A stretch of DNA of 64,000 bases from Nocardia harenae NBRC 108248 (GCF_001612885.1 NZ_BDBH01000004.1:620001-684000), one strand, 5' to 3'. Numbered from the stretch's first letter, positions 51,067 to 60,065 are shown. The notes: generated by a model from the sequence alone, not told the origin. Numbers and translations are program-made.

Positions 51067-51743
51067 CGACCGGGCTGCGACGACCGATAGATCGCACCCG
51101 GCGCTACGGAGAACCGCTGGGTGACTTCGCTTTCCGACCCTGGGTGCCGATCACGCTCCCGGCGCCGTGGGAGCTGACCCCGGTGACTCCGCACAGCGCG
51201 GCTGAGATCGACCAGGTGTCCCGGTGGATGGCCGAGCCGCACGTGAAGCTCGCGATGAACAAGGACTGGGGGCGCGACGGGTGGCAGCAGGAGATCGAGT
51301 TCCAGTTCTCCGACACCAAGACCAGGCCGTTCCTGGTGGGACAGGGCGGCCGCCGGGGCGGCTACACCGAGCTGTACCGGGTCGCGCTGGACGTGGTCGC
51401 CGACTGCTATGAGACGCCGGAATTCGATATCGGCATGCACGGCTGCATCGGCGATCCGGAGTACTTCGGCTTCGCGCTGCCCTTCTGGGTCGCGCTGATC
51501 GCGGGGATCTTCGCGGCGCACCCGGACTGCACCGGAGTGGTCTCCGATCCGGCCGCCGCCAATCGGCAGGTGCGCGCGCTCGACCGCGCGGTCTGCGCGA
51601 TCGCGAATGGGCGGGAGCTCGGCGAGATCGACCTGCCACACAAGCGCGCCGCGTTGTTCCGCTTCGAACGCGACGATTTCTACGCCGCGATGACCGAACA
51701 GGGGGGTGTCGACAATGTACTTCGTGAACTCGCTGCTCAGTGA
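51063..51743 (+). CDS. GNAT acyltransferase of the siderophore type (IucB/AlcB/MbtK-like)
   Basis: A 226-residue GNAT protein. The arrangement 'QVSRWMAEPHVKLAMNKDWG', 'TRPFLVGQGGRRGGYTELYR', 'MHGCIGDPEYFGFALPFWVA' and 'VSDPAAANRQVRALDRAV' with 'LPHKRAALFRFERDDFY' follows the siderophore-biosynthesis GNAT group, which acylates amines or hydroxylamines (lysine or ornithine derived) from acyl-CoA or acyl-ACP. It could transfer the PKS product from ACP2 onto the amine made from arginine. Overlaps the ATP-grasp gene by 4 bp and the P450 gene by 29 bp. Confidence 0.82.
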   Translation: MTTGLRRPIDRTRRYGEPLGDFAFRPWVPITLPAPWELTPVTPHSAAEIDQVSRWMAEPHVKLAMNKDWGRDGWQQEIEFQFSDTKTRPFLVGQGGRRGGYTELYRVALDVVADCYETPEFDIGMHGCIGDPEYFGFALPFWVALIAGIFAAHPDCTGVVSDPAAANRQVRALDRAVCAIANGRELGEIDLPHKRAALFRFERDDFYAAMTEQGGVDNVLRELAAQ

Positions 51744-53016
51744 TCCGGTTCGCTGGTTCCTGCTGCACGGCCCGCTGCGGCTGCTCCCCGACGCGTTACT
51801 GGGCGACCGCGACGACCCGGGCAGGCTCGTCCTGAGGCCGCCCGCGAAGGGTGACCCCTATCGGGCCATCCTGACGAAGCTCGGCGCCGAGCCCGGCGTG
51901 CATCGGAGCGCGGCGGGACTCGTGGTAACCGGGTACCGAGAGAGCGAAGAGATCCTGCGCAGTCCGGACTGGTCGGCCGAACAGCCGGTGGCGATCCCGG
52001 CCGCGGCCGGGCTGTATCGCCGGCTCTCCCGGCGGGCGGTACCTATCGCGCTCGATGCGCCCGCGTTGGTCTTCGTCGACCCGCCCGAGCACACCCGGCT
52101 GCGGCGCATCGCCTTTCCGCTCTTCACCAAGCGCGCGGTGCTCCGATCGGTCGACATCATCACTGCGCACACCGACGCGGTACTCGCGGAGCTGGACGGC
52201 CGCCGGGAGATCGACCTCGTAGCGGATTTCGCGCGCAAGATCCCGATCCGCGTAATCTCCGATTTCCTCGGCATGCCCCAGCTGGACGCCGACCTGCTCG
52301 ACGCGCTGGGCAGCCGCGGCGCCAAACTGCTCGATGTCGGCATCCCCTACCTGGACTACCGGCGCGGGATGACGCAGGCGCGCAAATTCACCGATTTCGT
52401 CCGCGGCTGCGTCCTCGAGCCCGGACAACTCCCCGACGGGTTCCTCTCGGAGTGCGTTCGCCTGCATCGCGCGGGCGAACTCACCTTCCCCGAACTGCTC
52501 ACCCTGGTCGGCTTCGTCTTCGCGGCGGGCTTCGAGACCACCGTCAGCTTCATCGCCAACGCCATCGTCGCGGTGCTCGAACACGGCATCGCCACCGACG
52601 TTGTCGCCGACGGCGTGGTGACCGATGCCTGGTTCGAGGAGTTGCTGCGCTACGACTCCCCCATCCAGCTCACGCACCGCACGGCCCGGGTCGACACGGT
52701 CGTGGACGGTAAGGCCGTCGCGTCCGGCACCGGTGCACTGATCTGGGTGGGTGCGGTCAACTACGACAGCCGGATATACCCCGACCCGGGCCGGCTCGAC
52801 GTCGGAAACGTCGCTGAGCACACCGGCATGAGCTTCTCCACCGGTGCGCACCGCTGCCTCGGCGCCGCGCTTGCCAAGGTGCAGGGCCAGGTGGCCGTCG
52901 GCCGCTTCCTGTCCGTGTTCCCGGACGCCGTGCTGTTGCCCGGCAGACAATGGCGCGACTCCGTGGTGCTGCACGGCCACGTCCGGGTTCCGCTCATGCT
53001 CATCGGAGGTTCCTGA
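51715..53016 (+). CDS. cytochrome P450
   Basis: A 433-residue soluble P450 with intact motifs: I-helix 'FVFAAGFETTVSFIANA', ExxR in 'FEELLRYDSP' and heme loop 'MSFSTGAHRCLGAALAKVQG'. ATG at 51715 is favoured by AGGGGGG about 8 bases upstream; GTG at 51706 has no usable site. A tailoring hydroxylase for the pathway; ferredoxin and reductase are not encoded nearby. It ends in a TGATG overlap with the reductase gene. Confidence 0.9.
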   Translation: MYFVNSLLSDPVRWFLLHGPLRLLPDALLGDRDDPGRLVLRPPAKGDPYRAILTKLGAEPGVHRSAAGLVVTGYRESEEILRSPDWSAEQPVAIPAAAGLYRRLSRRAVPIALDAPALVFVDPPEHTRLRRIAFPLFTKRAVLRSVDIITAHTDAVLAELDGRREIDLVADFARKIPIRVISDFLGMPQLDADLLDALGSRGAKLLDVGIPYLDYRRGMTQARKFTDFVRGCVLEPGQLPDGFLSECVRLHRAGELTFPELLTLVGFVFAAGFETTVSFIANAIVAVLEHGIATDVVADGVVTDAWFEELLRYDSPIQLTHRTARVDTVVDGKAVASGTGALIWVGAVNYDSRIYPDPGRLDVGNVAEHTGMSFSTGAHRCLGAALAKVQGQVAVGRFLSVFPDAVLLPGRQWRDSVVLHGHVRVPLMLIGGS

Positions 53017-53999
53017 TGCGAGCCGTCACCGTCGATCGGTCGACGCTCTACTGCGTGGGCAGCTCCACCGACCCCGAGGTCGTCGCCGAGGCGCTGCGCG
53101 GCCATCGCGTACGGGTCGAGCCGGTGGCCCCCGGCACTGCCCTGCGAGGCAGCATGGTCGCGCTCGCCGCACACGACCTCAGTGGCGCGCAGCTTCGCCA
53201 CATCGCCACCAGCACGAGGGGCTCCTGGGTCCACCTGGTGTCGTCCGCCCCCGACTATCCGCACGTCCCCGCGCTCGCCAGGCACAATGTGGTGACCCGG
53301 AGCGCACGTGCCTACGCACCCTCGCTCGCGGAGTACGTAGTCACCCAGCACGTCCTGCGCACGGCCACCGCCACCGCCGTGCCGAAGCCGTTCCACCGCC
53401 GCGCCGCCGTCGTCCTCGGGTACGGCGCCGTCGGGCGCACCGTCGCCGACGTCCTCGCCCGGCTCGGTGCCCGGGTAACCGTGGTCCGTCCCCGGTCGCG
53501 CGTCGCGATCCGGCTCGGCGCGGCGGATTCCGTTCCGCTCGATGAACTTCCGGACCGATTCGCCGATCTGATGGTGGTGGCGCTCCCCGGTGTTTCCGCG
53601 CTGTCGGATTTCGCCGGCGATACGCTGCTGCGCTGCCTCGCGCTCGACGGGCATCTGATCAACCCGGCCCGCTCCGCGCCGGTCGAGCGGGCCGCGCTGC
53701 TGCGCTGGCTGGCCGCCGGGACGGGTCACCTGACGACCGACGTCGACGATGGGGACCAGGCCAGGGCACTCGCGCCGTGGGTCGCCTGCGGCCGGATCAC
53801 GCGGACCCCGCACATTGCCTGGCGGCCCTGGGACGGAGATCCGCTGTACCACCGCGACTGGGCCACTATCTACGCCGCCGCCGCTACCGGTACACCGTGC
53901 GAGCAGTGGCTGCGGGTGGATCCCCGGGTGATCGACCCCGATTTCCTCGTCGCGCCACCACCGACACCGCAGGAGCCCCGATGCCCTTCTGGTTGCTGA
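53016..53999 (+). CDS. D-2-hydroxyacid dehydrogenase-like reductase
   Basis: A 327-residue NAD(P)-dependent Rossmann enzyme: 'RSARAYAPSLAEYVVTQHVL' entry, 'AAVVLGYGAVGRTVADVLAR' dinucleotide motif, the catalytic Arg in 'GHLINPARSAPVERAALLRW' and His in 'RITRTPHIAWRPWDGD'. The DxxxEP Glu is not clearly present. Members reduce 2-oxo acids. Paired with an Ind4/MppP-like oxidase, it may reduce the keto or imino product to a D-hydroxy or D-amino acid, as Ind5 intercepts the Ind4 imine. GGAGG 6 bases before the ATG. Confidence 0.8.
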   Translation: MRAVTVDRSTLYCVGSSTDPEVVAEALRGHRVRVEPVAPGTALRGSMVALAAHDLSGAQLRHIATSTRGSWVHLVSSAPDYPHVPALARHNVVTRSARAYAPSLAEYVVTQHVLRTATATAVPKPFHRRAAVVLGYGAVGRTVADVLARLGARVTVVRPRSRVAIRLGAADSVPLDELPDRFADLMVVALPGVSALSDFAGDTLLRCLALDGHLINPARSAPVERAALLRWLAAGTGHLTTDVDDGDQARALAPWVACGRITRTPHIAWRPWDGDPLYHRDWATIYAAAATGTPCEQWLRVDPRVIDPDFLVAPPPTPQEPRCPSGC

Positions 54000-55180
54000 C
54001 GGTCACCTTCGCCGTTTTCGTCTTCTATACCGACGACTATATGATCGCGGGTGTACTACCCGAACTCGCCGCTGATCTCGGCGTATCGGAATCCACCGCG
54101 GGACAGCTTGTCTCGGTGTACTCACTGGTGCTAGTCGCCGGTGCGCCGTTTTTCGCCTTCGTCACGGCGCGGTGCAGCAGGCTCGCCGTCTTCGCGACTG
54201 GCTCGAGCGCTTTCACCGTCACCAATCTGCTGTCCGCGCAGGTTGATTCTTTCACCGCGCTGCTGATCCTGCGCGTACTGAGCGCGGCTGCCGCGGCAGC
54301 CTGTCTACCCGCCATGTTTGCGGTGGTGCCGACGCTCGCCCCACTGGAGAAGCGGGGCGCCTACATCGGCGTCGTCTCCTCCGGCATGGTCGGTGCGCTG
54401 GCGATCGGAGTGCCACTGGGCACGGTTGGCGCGAGCTTCTTCGGCTGGCGGGGAAACTTCCTGGTCTTCGCCGGGCTGAGCGTGGTTGCGCTGCTCCTGC
54501 TGTGGACCGTCCGGGGGCACCTCGCCGTGCCCGGCGAGCGGGTATCGGCACGAACTCACGTGGCCGCGCTGGCGAGCCGGCCGGTCCTGGTCGTACTGCT
54601 CGGCAATACCGTGCTGCTGGGCGGCTCGCTGATGCTGTTCACCTACTTCGGGCCGTTCGCGCACGCCTTCGCCAATTCGTCGCTGCGGCAACGGGGGCTG
54701 CTGTTCGCGGTGGCCGGGCTCGCCGGGCTGGCAGGCACCGTCGCCGGTGGCATCTTCGCGGACAAGCGAGGCGGCCCGGCGGCACTGCGCGTCGGATTCG
54801 GCATCTTCCTCGGCACGATGGTGGCGCTCTCCGCGCTGACCGCAGTGGCTCCGGTCCCGATGACCGTCCTGGTCCTGCTGACTCTCGTCTGGTCGCTCTC
54901 CCTCTACTGGAATGCCCCGACGATGCAGACCATGTTGCTCGATGCCGCGCCGGAATCGGCAACGCAGGTGCTGGCACTCAACTCGTCCTCGACCTACCTG
55001 GGCGTGACGATCGGCAGCATCGCCGGTGGCCTCACGCTCTCGGTGCTCAGCCCACTGGCACTGCCGATCTGCGCGGCCGCGCTGGGCGCGCTCGCTTTCG
55101 CCCTGCTGGAGAGCCACAGCAGGCGGACGGCAGCGCCACCCGGGAAGCATCGCGACCCGGCGGAAAGGACCACCCCGTGA
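53981..55180 (+). CDS. MFS transporter (DHA1-like efflux)
   Basis: A 399-residue membrane protein with about 12 hydrophobic helices starting 'WLLTVTFAVFVFYTDDYMIA'. It carries DHA1-type features: 'AGVLPELAADLGVSESTAGQ' after TM1, 'RCSRLAVFATGSSAF' at the loop 2-3 position and 'RGAYIGVVSSGMVGALAIGV' in TM5. It resembles the arabinose/chloramphenicol-efflux group. Within the operon it is the likely exporter and self-protection factor. ATG preceded by GGAG; overlaps both neighbouring genes. Confidence 0.9.
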   Translation: MPFWLLTVTFAVFVFYTDDYMIAGVLPELAADLGVSESTAGQLVSVYSLVLVAGAPFFAFVTARCSRLAVFATGSSAFTVTNLLSAQVDSFTALLILRVLSAAAAAACLPAMFAVVPTLAPLEKRGAYIGVVSSGMVGALAIGVPLGTVGASFFGWRGNFLVFAGLSVVALLLLWTVRGHLAVPGERVSARTHVAALASRPVLVVLLGNTVLLGGSLMLFTYFGPFAHAFANSSLRQRGLLFAVAGLAGLAGTVAGGIFADKRGGPAALRVGFGIFLGTMVALSALTAVAPVPMTVLVLLTLVWSLSLYWNAPTMQTMLLDAAPESATQVLALNSSSTYLGVTIGSIAGGLTLSVLSPLALPICAAALGALAFALLESHSRRTAAPPGKHRDPAERTTP

Positions 55181-56493
55181 CCCGTACCCATCCCCCGGCA
55201 CCACGGCTGCCGCGGCTGATACAGACCGTGCTGCACACCACCAGGCACGACCGGTTCCTCGCTGCTCAGCGCCGCCGCTTCGGTGACGTCTTCAGCGTTC
55301 GGCTGGCCCCGCCCTACCCCGCCCGCACGGTGATCTTCTCCCGGCCCGCACACATCCGGGAGATCTTCGCCGCCGACCCCGCCCAGCTACACGCGGGCGC
55401 CGCCTACCGAGAACTCGCCATGATCATGGGCGAACACTCCGTGCTGGTCACCGACGGAGCCGCACACGCGCGGGCGCGCAGGCTGCTGATGCCGGCCTTC
55501 ACCGGCCCGGCGCTGCAGGGCTATCGCTCGCTGATCGCGGAGATCACCGCCGCCCAGGTCGAGCGATGGGCCGAGGGAACCGTTGAGCCGATCCTGCACC
55601 GCATGGAGGAGCTGACGCTCGAGGTGATCACGCGAGTGATCCTCGGGGTCACCGACGCGCAGCGCAGAAGCGAGCTGATCCCCAAGCTGCGTCGCATCAC
55701 CGGAGCCGGGCCCGCAGTGCTGCTGGGATGGAAATGGCGCCCGCTGCGCCATTTCGGGCCGTGGCGCCGGCTCGGCGCGGCACTCACCGACCTGGACGGG
55801 CTGCTCTACGCCGAGATCGCCCGCCGACGCGCACGACCGGACGCCGACCCGCACGCGGACGTACTGGCCCGGCTACTGGTGGCCGGCTCCGGCGACGCCG
55901 CGGCGACCGAGCCGCTGAGCGATGCCGAGCTGCGCGATCAGCTCGTCACGCTGCTGCTCGCTGGGCACGAGACCACCGCATCGGCGCTGTCGTGGGCACT
56001 GCACGAGCTGGCTGCGGCTCCCCGGATCCAGGACCGTGCCCGGCTGGCGGCCCGGGACGGGGACGACGTCTACCTGGAGGCGGTGCTGAAGGAGGCGCTG
56101 CGCCATCGCATGGTGATCGGCCGGGTGCAACGCCAGCCGAGCCGGGACATGACCATTGGCGGTGTCCGGTTGCGCCGCGGCACCCGGGTGTCGGCGTCGA
56201 TCGTGCTCGCCCACCAGAATCCGGCCGAGCATCCGGAGCCCGGCAGGTTCCGGCCCGACCGCTTCCTGGATGGCGGCGTGGCGCCGAATACCTGGTTGCC
56301 GTTCGGCGGCGGCGCGCGCCGCTGCGTCGGGGCCGGCTTCGCCCTGATGGAGGGCACCGTCGTGCTGCGCGCCGTGCTGACCCGCTACCGGCTGACGCTG
56401 CCGGGCCCGCCCGAGCGCGGCCGCGTCCGCAACATCACCAATGTCCCCGCCCGAGCGGCCCGCGTGCTGATCACCGGGTTGGCGCCCGACTGA
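55177..56493 (+). CDS. cytochrome P450 (class resembling CYP110-like/bacterial fatty-acid P450s)
   Basis: A 438-residue P450: I-helix 'VTLLLAGHETTASALSWALH', ExxR in 'LKEALRHRMVIGRVQR', and heme loop 'PFGGGARRCVGAGFALMEGT'. Its sequence style ('HNDRFLA...FGDVFSVRL'-like N-terminus with a hydrophobic proline-rich start) differs from the P450 at 51715 and resembles bacterial P450s acting on fatty or long-chain substrates, so it may oxidise the acyl part. GTG start overlaps the MFS stop. Last gene of the plus-strand operon. Confidence 0.88.
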   Translation: MTRTHPPAPRLPRLIQTVLHTTRHDRFLAAQRRRFGDVFSVRLAPPYPARTVIFSRPAHIREIFAADPAQLHAGAAYRELAMIMGEHSVLVTDGAAHARARRLLMPAFTGPALQGYRSLIAEITAAQVERWAEGTVEPILHRMEELTLEVITRVILGVTDAQRRSELIPKLRRITGAGPAVLLGWKWRPLRHFGPWRRLGAALTDLDGLLYAEIARRRARPDADPHADVLARLLVAGSGDAAATEPLSDAELRDQLVTLLLAGHETTASALSWALHELAAAPRIQDRARLAARDGDDVYLEAVLKEALRHRMVIGRVQRQPSRDMTIGGVRLRRGTRVSASIVLAHQNPAEHPEPGRFRPDRFLDGGVAPNTWLPFGGGARRCVGAGFALMEGTVVLRAVLTRYRLTLPGPPERGRVRNITNVPARAARVLITGLAPD

Positions 56494-57144
56494 TCCACCG
56501 GGGCGGCGTCCCGTCCCGGGAAGACCGGCCCGGAGTGGACGACCATATTGTTTTCGATTGCAGCGAAATTCGCCCTCGGCCTGCTCGTCGCGGCTGTCGT
56601 AGTCGAACCTGGAATAGAGAATGCCCGGTGATTACTGGTGAGCACGCTGTCTACGCCGCGCTCGGAGGAGCGGGAGCAGAGCAGCCCGACCCATATCCGA
56701 ACTATCGATGTGAAATAGTAGTTCCTCGTTGGTCGGGTACCCTGGGTCGAGGCGTCGGCGAGATCCCCGACTCGGCAATTTTGGATATCAGCGCACCGGA
56801 ACCCGCGGAGCACATCGAATCCGCGGCCGTCGACGAGTTCGCGGGACACCGCAATGCCGGCCCTAGTCCGCGAATATCACCCCGAATCTAGCGCGAGTGT
56901 CCACCGGGAGGGATCGGTGAAGTCACAGCCCTCCCATGCGGCGGGCCCGGTCAACAATTCGATACAGATGAGGTTGAATTTCTGATCCACAGCGCCACCG
57001 AAGAGGAGAAAATTTCCGCATGATCGGCAATGCGAGAAGTGCCGTCCCGGGCGGCGTTCCGGGCGTAAAATCGGAGCGGGTGAAGACCGCATTGATTCTG
57101 TCGACGCCTATTCCCTGAAGTTTTCGAACGAGCCGAGGTGGCGC
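56494..57144. other. 650-bp region without a convincing gene, less GC-rich
   Basis: The region between the second P450 and the P1 hydrolase is visibly less GC-rich than its surroundings. Only tiny frames occur. One TTG-started 27-codon frame (56548-56631) reads 'LFSIAAKFALGLLVAAVVVE' and would be a membrane helix. A GTG-started 26-codon frame (56638-56718) reads 'VSTLSTPRSEEREQSSPTHI'. Neither has a good ribosome site. It may be a decayed gene, a long leader, or the promoter region of 57145. Confidence 0.35.
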
Positions 57145-58008
57145 ATGACAATAGGGATTCCGGACATCCGGGTCGGCCATTGGTCCGATCCGGACGGGGA
57201 AACCGGATGTACAGTCCTGATATTTCCGGCGGGCACGATCGGGTCCTGCGAGATCCGCGGCGGCGCACCGGCGAGCCGCGAGCTGGATGTGCTGGCACCG
57301 GACAAGACGGTCCCGTTCGTCGACGCGGTGGTGCTGACCGGCGGCTCGGCGTTCGGCCTCGCCGCGGCCGACGGGGTCATGCGCTACCTGGAGGAGCTCG
57401 GGCGCGGCGTGCCCACCCCAGGCGGCAATGTCCCGATCGTGCCGGCCCTGGCGCTGTTCGACCTGGCAGCGGGCGATCCGACGGCCAGGCCGACAGCCGA
57501 GAGCGGGTACGCGGCGGCCAAGGCTACCACCGGCGACCAATACCTCACCGGCCGGGTCGGCGCGGGTACCGGCGCTTACACCTCGCAGTGGCGCGGCCCG
57601 GAGCGGGTACCCGGCGGGGTCGGCTATGCCGAGCGGCGCTGGAACGACCTGGTTGTCGGCGCCATCTGCGTCGTGAATGCCTTCGGCGACATCGATGACG
57701 GGTCCACCGAGATCACGCTGGAGCCGTTCACCCTCTTGGGTTCGCTGGATCCGGCGGCCCGGACGCACACCACGATCGGCGCGGTCGTCACCAATGCCCG
57801 GCTGGACAAGGTTGGCTGCCACATCGTCGCGCAGGGCGCGCATGACGGGCTCGCTCGTGCCGTCACACCCCCGCATGCCCGCTTCGATGGTGACGGATTC
57901 ATCACCGCCGCAACGGGTTCCGTCGAGGCCGACGTCGATCTAGTGCGCTTGATGGCGCTGGCTACGGTGACCGAGGCGATCCGCTCGGTCGGCTTGGCCG
58001 CCGGATAG
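57145..58008 (+). CDS. P1-family (S58) N-terminal-nucleophile hydrolase, DmpA/NylC-like
   Basis: A 287-residue protein: 'IGIPDIRVGHWSDPDGETGC' start, 'VDAVVLTGGSAFGLAAADGV', 'LVVGAICVVNAFGDIDDG' and 'RTHTTIGAVVTNARLDKVG'. P1 hydrolases cleave themselves before a Ser/Thr nucleophile; Thr209 or Thr210 (57769-57774) is the likely one. They hydrolyse amides such as beta-peptides or nylon oligomers. Position after the cluster suggests processing of an amide precursor, degradation or self-resistance. ATG with GAGGTGG upstream. Convergent with the LuxR gene. Confidence 0.85.
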   Translation: MTIGIPDIRVGHWSDPDGETGCTVLIFPAGTIGSCEIRGGAPASRELDVLAPDKTVPFVDAVVLTGGSAFGLAAADGVMRYLEELGRGVPTPGGNVPIVPALALFDLAAGDPTARPTAESGYAAAKATTGDQYLTGRVGAGTGAYTSQWRGPERVPGGVGYAERRWNDLVVGAICVVNAFGDIDDGSTEITLEPFTLLGSLDPAARTHTTIGAVVTNARLDKVGCHIVAQGAHDGLARAVTPPHARFDGDGFITAATGSVEADVDLVRLMALATVTEAIRSVGLAAG

Positions 58009-58022
58009 CACGCACCGAACCC

Positions 58023-58679
58023 TCAGCAGTCGCCGCTGCCGAACTCCGCACGGACAGCGGCGACTGCGGCCTCGATCCGGCTGGTAACCTCGAGCTTGGC
58101 GAGAATGCGGCTGACGTATTCCTTCACGGTATCGGGGCTCAGGAACAGCCGCGAACCGACCTCCCGGTTGGACAAGCCGTCTACGATCAACCGGAGCACA
58201 TCCCGCTCCCGCTCGGTCAGATTCGACAGACGGTGCTGAGCGGCGCTGTCGGCTCGGCGGCCGCGGCCGGTCCGGCGGCGCTGCGGGGCGACGGCCAGCA
58301 CCGCCCCGGACATCAGCAGATCCAGCACTTCCAGTGCCGTGGCCGCGCCGTGCCCCACCGCCAGCACCGCGTCCACCGGCATCGCCGCTGTGCCGGTGTC
58401 GCTCGTCGCGAACAGCATGATCATCGGCACGTGCCTGCCGCCGCGAAGCCGGTCGATGACATCCGGCAGCTCGGCTGCCCGCGCTACCGGGGTGTCGAGC
58501 ACGACGGCGTCGGGGCGGCGGCACGCCGACCGGTCGACGACATCGCGCCAGGCGCAGGTGCCTGCCAGCACGAAGCGGTCGTGTACCGCGACCGTGTTCT
58601 CGAAATCGCCGCGAGCGAACGGAGAGTCGGAGGCAACCAGGAGCGTGCGGGTGGCCTGCCCGGTGTCGAGGCCGATCAT
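58023..58679 (-). CDS. LuxR-family transcriptional regulator with degenerate receiver
   Basis: A 218-residue regulator. The C-terminal NarL/LuxR HTH is 'LSNLTERERDVLRLIVDGLS' and 'SRLFLSPDTVKEYVSRILAK'. The N-terminal half resembles a response-regulator receiver ('TLLVASDSPFARGDFENTVA', 'RPDAVVLDTPVARAAELPDV') but acidic-pocket residues are poor, so it is probably not phosphorylated. The ATG overlaps the antiporter stop by 4 bp. It is the only pathway-proximal regulator near the biosynthetic genes. Confidence 0.82.
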   Translation of the reverse strand: MIGLDTGQATRTLLVASDSPFARGDFENTVAVHDRFVLAGTCAWRDVVDRSACRRPDAVVLDTPVARAAELPDVIDRLRGGRHVPMIMLFATSDTGTAAMPVDAVLAVGHGAATALEVLDLLMSGAVLAVAPQRRRTGRGRRADSAAQHRLSNLTERERDVLRLIVDGLSNREVGSRLFLSPDTVKEYVSRILAKLEVTSRIEAAVAAVRAEFGSGDC

Positions 58680-60040
58680 GTCGAGGTACCTGCGCTCAGT
58701 CTTACGGCGATCGGCTCGGGCTCCTCACCACCGGGACTGAAGACCTTGCCCGCTTTGCGGGCCTGCCGCTCGAACATCCGCTGCAGCGGGGTGGCGAGGA
58801 AGGTGGTGATGATGGTCATCAGAGCCAAGATCGTGTACAGCTCGGGGGTGATCAGGTTGGCGTTGGCACCCACATTCAGCAGGATCAGTTCCATCAGCCC
58901 GCGGGCATTGGCGAGCGCACCCATGGCGCCAGCCTCCCGCCAGCTCATGCCCTGCCACCGGGCGGCCAGGCCGATCGCCCCGAACTTGCCCGCGAACGAG
59001 AGTGTCAGCACCACCAGCGTCATCAGCAGGATGGGGGCGTCGAGGAGCAGGCTCAGCTCGGTGTTCAGCCCGGAGTAGATGAAGAACGCGGGCAGCAGCA
59101 GGTAGGCCACGATGGGTTCGAACCGTTCTCGGATCTGGTCCAGCAGCAGCCCGCGCGGCATCACCGTGCCGGCGACGAAAGCGCCGAACACCGAATAGAT
59201 CCCGACCCAGTCGGTGAACCAGGCTCCGACGAGCACCACGAGCAGGACCGCGCACAGGTACGCGGTCGGCACGCCGCCGGTCGTCGGCTCCGAGTTTTCC
59301 CTGAGTACGGTGCGCGCTTCGAACCGGGCCAGCAGGCGACGCCCGGCGAAGGCCATGAACAGCACGTAGCCGACGCCACCGCCCACCGTCAGCACGATGT
59401 CGCCCATCGAATTCTTGGTGGTCGCGACGACCGTGGCGAGCAGCACCCAGGAGCAGGCGTCGTCGACGGCGGCGCAGGACAGTGACATCGTGCCGAGGCG
59501 GGTGTTCAGCAGCCCCGAGTCGTAGACGATCCACGCCAGCATCGGGAAGGCGGTGATCGCGATGGCCGAGGCCATGAACAATCCGCCCTGCCAGTTCGCT
59601 ACCCGCTCGGTGAAGTAGCGTCCCCCCGGCACCATGAGCCAGCCGCAGATCCCGCCGAGCACCAGCGGGACGAGGACCCCGAACGCGGACGTCGTCCCGG
59701 CCTGCCGCAGATGCGCCTGGAGGATGTCGAGCTTGAACGATGCCCCCACCAGGAACATGTACAGCACCAGGCCCAGCTGGCCGACGACGTACAGCGCGGC
59801 CAGGTTGGGGTGCATAGTGGTGGCACCGCCGATCGTCAGCGTAACCGGGAAGAGCCATTCCTGGGCTCCCGGCCACACCGCACCCAGCAGGGACGGCCCC
59901 AGGACGAATCCGGCGACCATGATCGCCACGACCTGAACCTGGCCGAGCCGCCGGAACAGCGGCCACAGCAGCCGGTAGGTCGCCAGAATGACGGCGACCT
60001 GCAGAAAAAAGTGAGTGGTGACCTGCAGTGGCGTTGGCAC
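58676..60040 (-). CDS. CPA2-family cation:proton antiporter
   Basis: A 454-residue membrane protein with 12-13 hydrophobic segments: 'VVAIMVAGFVLGPSLLGAVW', 'TAFPMLAWIVYDSGLLNTRL', the conserved 'SLSCAAVDDACSWVLLATVV' (Asp pair of the ion site) and 'GIYSVFGAFVAGTVMP'. It resembles KefB/NapA-type Na+ or K+/H+ antiporters without the TrkA-N domain. Homologues occur in macrolide and polyketide clusters as exporters of uncertain substrate. GTG start with GGGGGGAG upstream; sits 25 bp after the thioesterase gene. Confidence 0.85.
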   Translation of the reverse strand: MPTPLQVTTHFFLQVAVILATYRLLWPLFRRLGQVQVVAIMVAGFVLGPSLLGAVWPGAQEWLFPVTLTIGGATTMHPNLAALYVVGQLGLVLYMFLVGASFKLDILQAHLRQAGTTSAFGVLVPLVLGGICGWLMVPGGRYFTERVANWQGGLFMASAIAITAFPMLAWIVYDSGLLNTRLGTMSLSCAAVDDACSWVLLATVVATTKNSMGDIVLTVGGGVGYVLFMAFAGRRLLARFEARTVLRENSEPTTGGVPTAYLCAVLLVVLVGAWFTDWVGIYSVFGAFVAGTVMPRGLLLDQIRERFEPIVAYLLLPAFFIYSGLNTELSLLLDAPILLMTLVVLTLSFAGKFGAIGLAARWQGMSWREAGAMGALANARGLMELILLNVGANANLITPELYTILALMTIITTFLATPLQRMFERQARKAGKVFSPGGEEPEPIAVRLSAGTST

Positions 60041-60065
60041 TGTACACGCTCCCCCCGGGGATGGA

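Noticed and set aside
53016..53999. Assignment as phosphoglycerate or other primary-metabolism dehydrogenase
   Set aside because: Placement inside the biosynthetic operon and divergent substrate motifs argue for a pathway-specific reductase.
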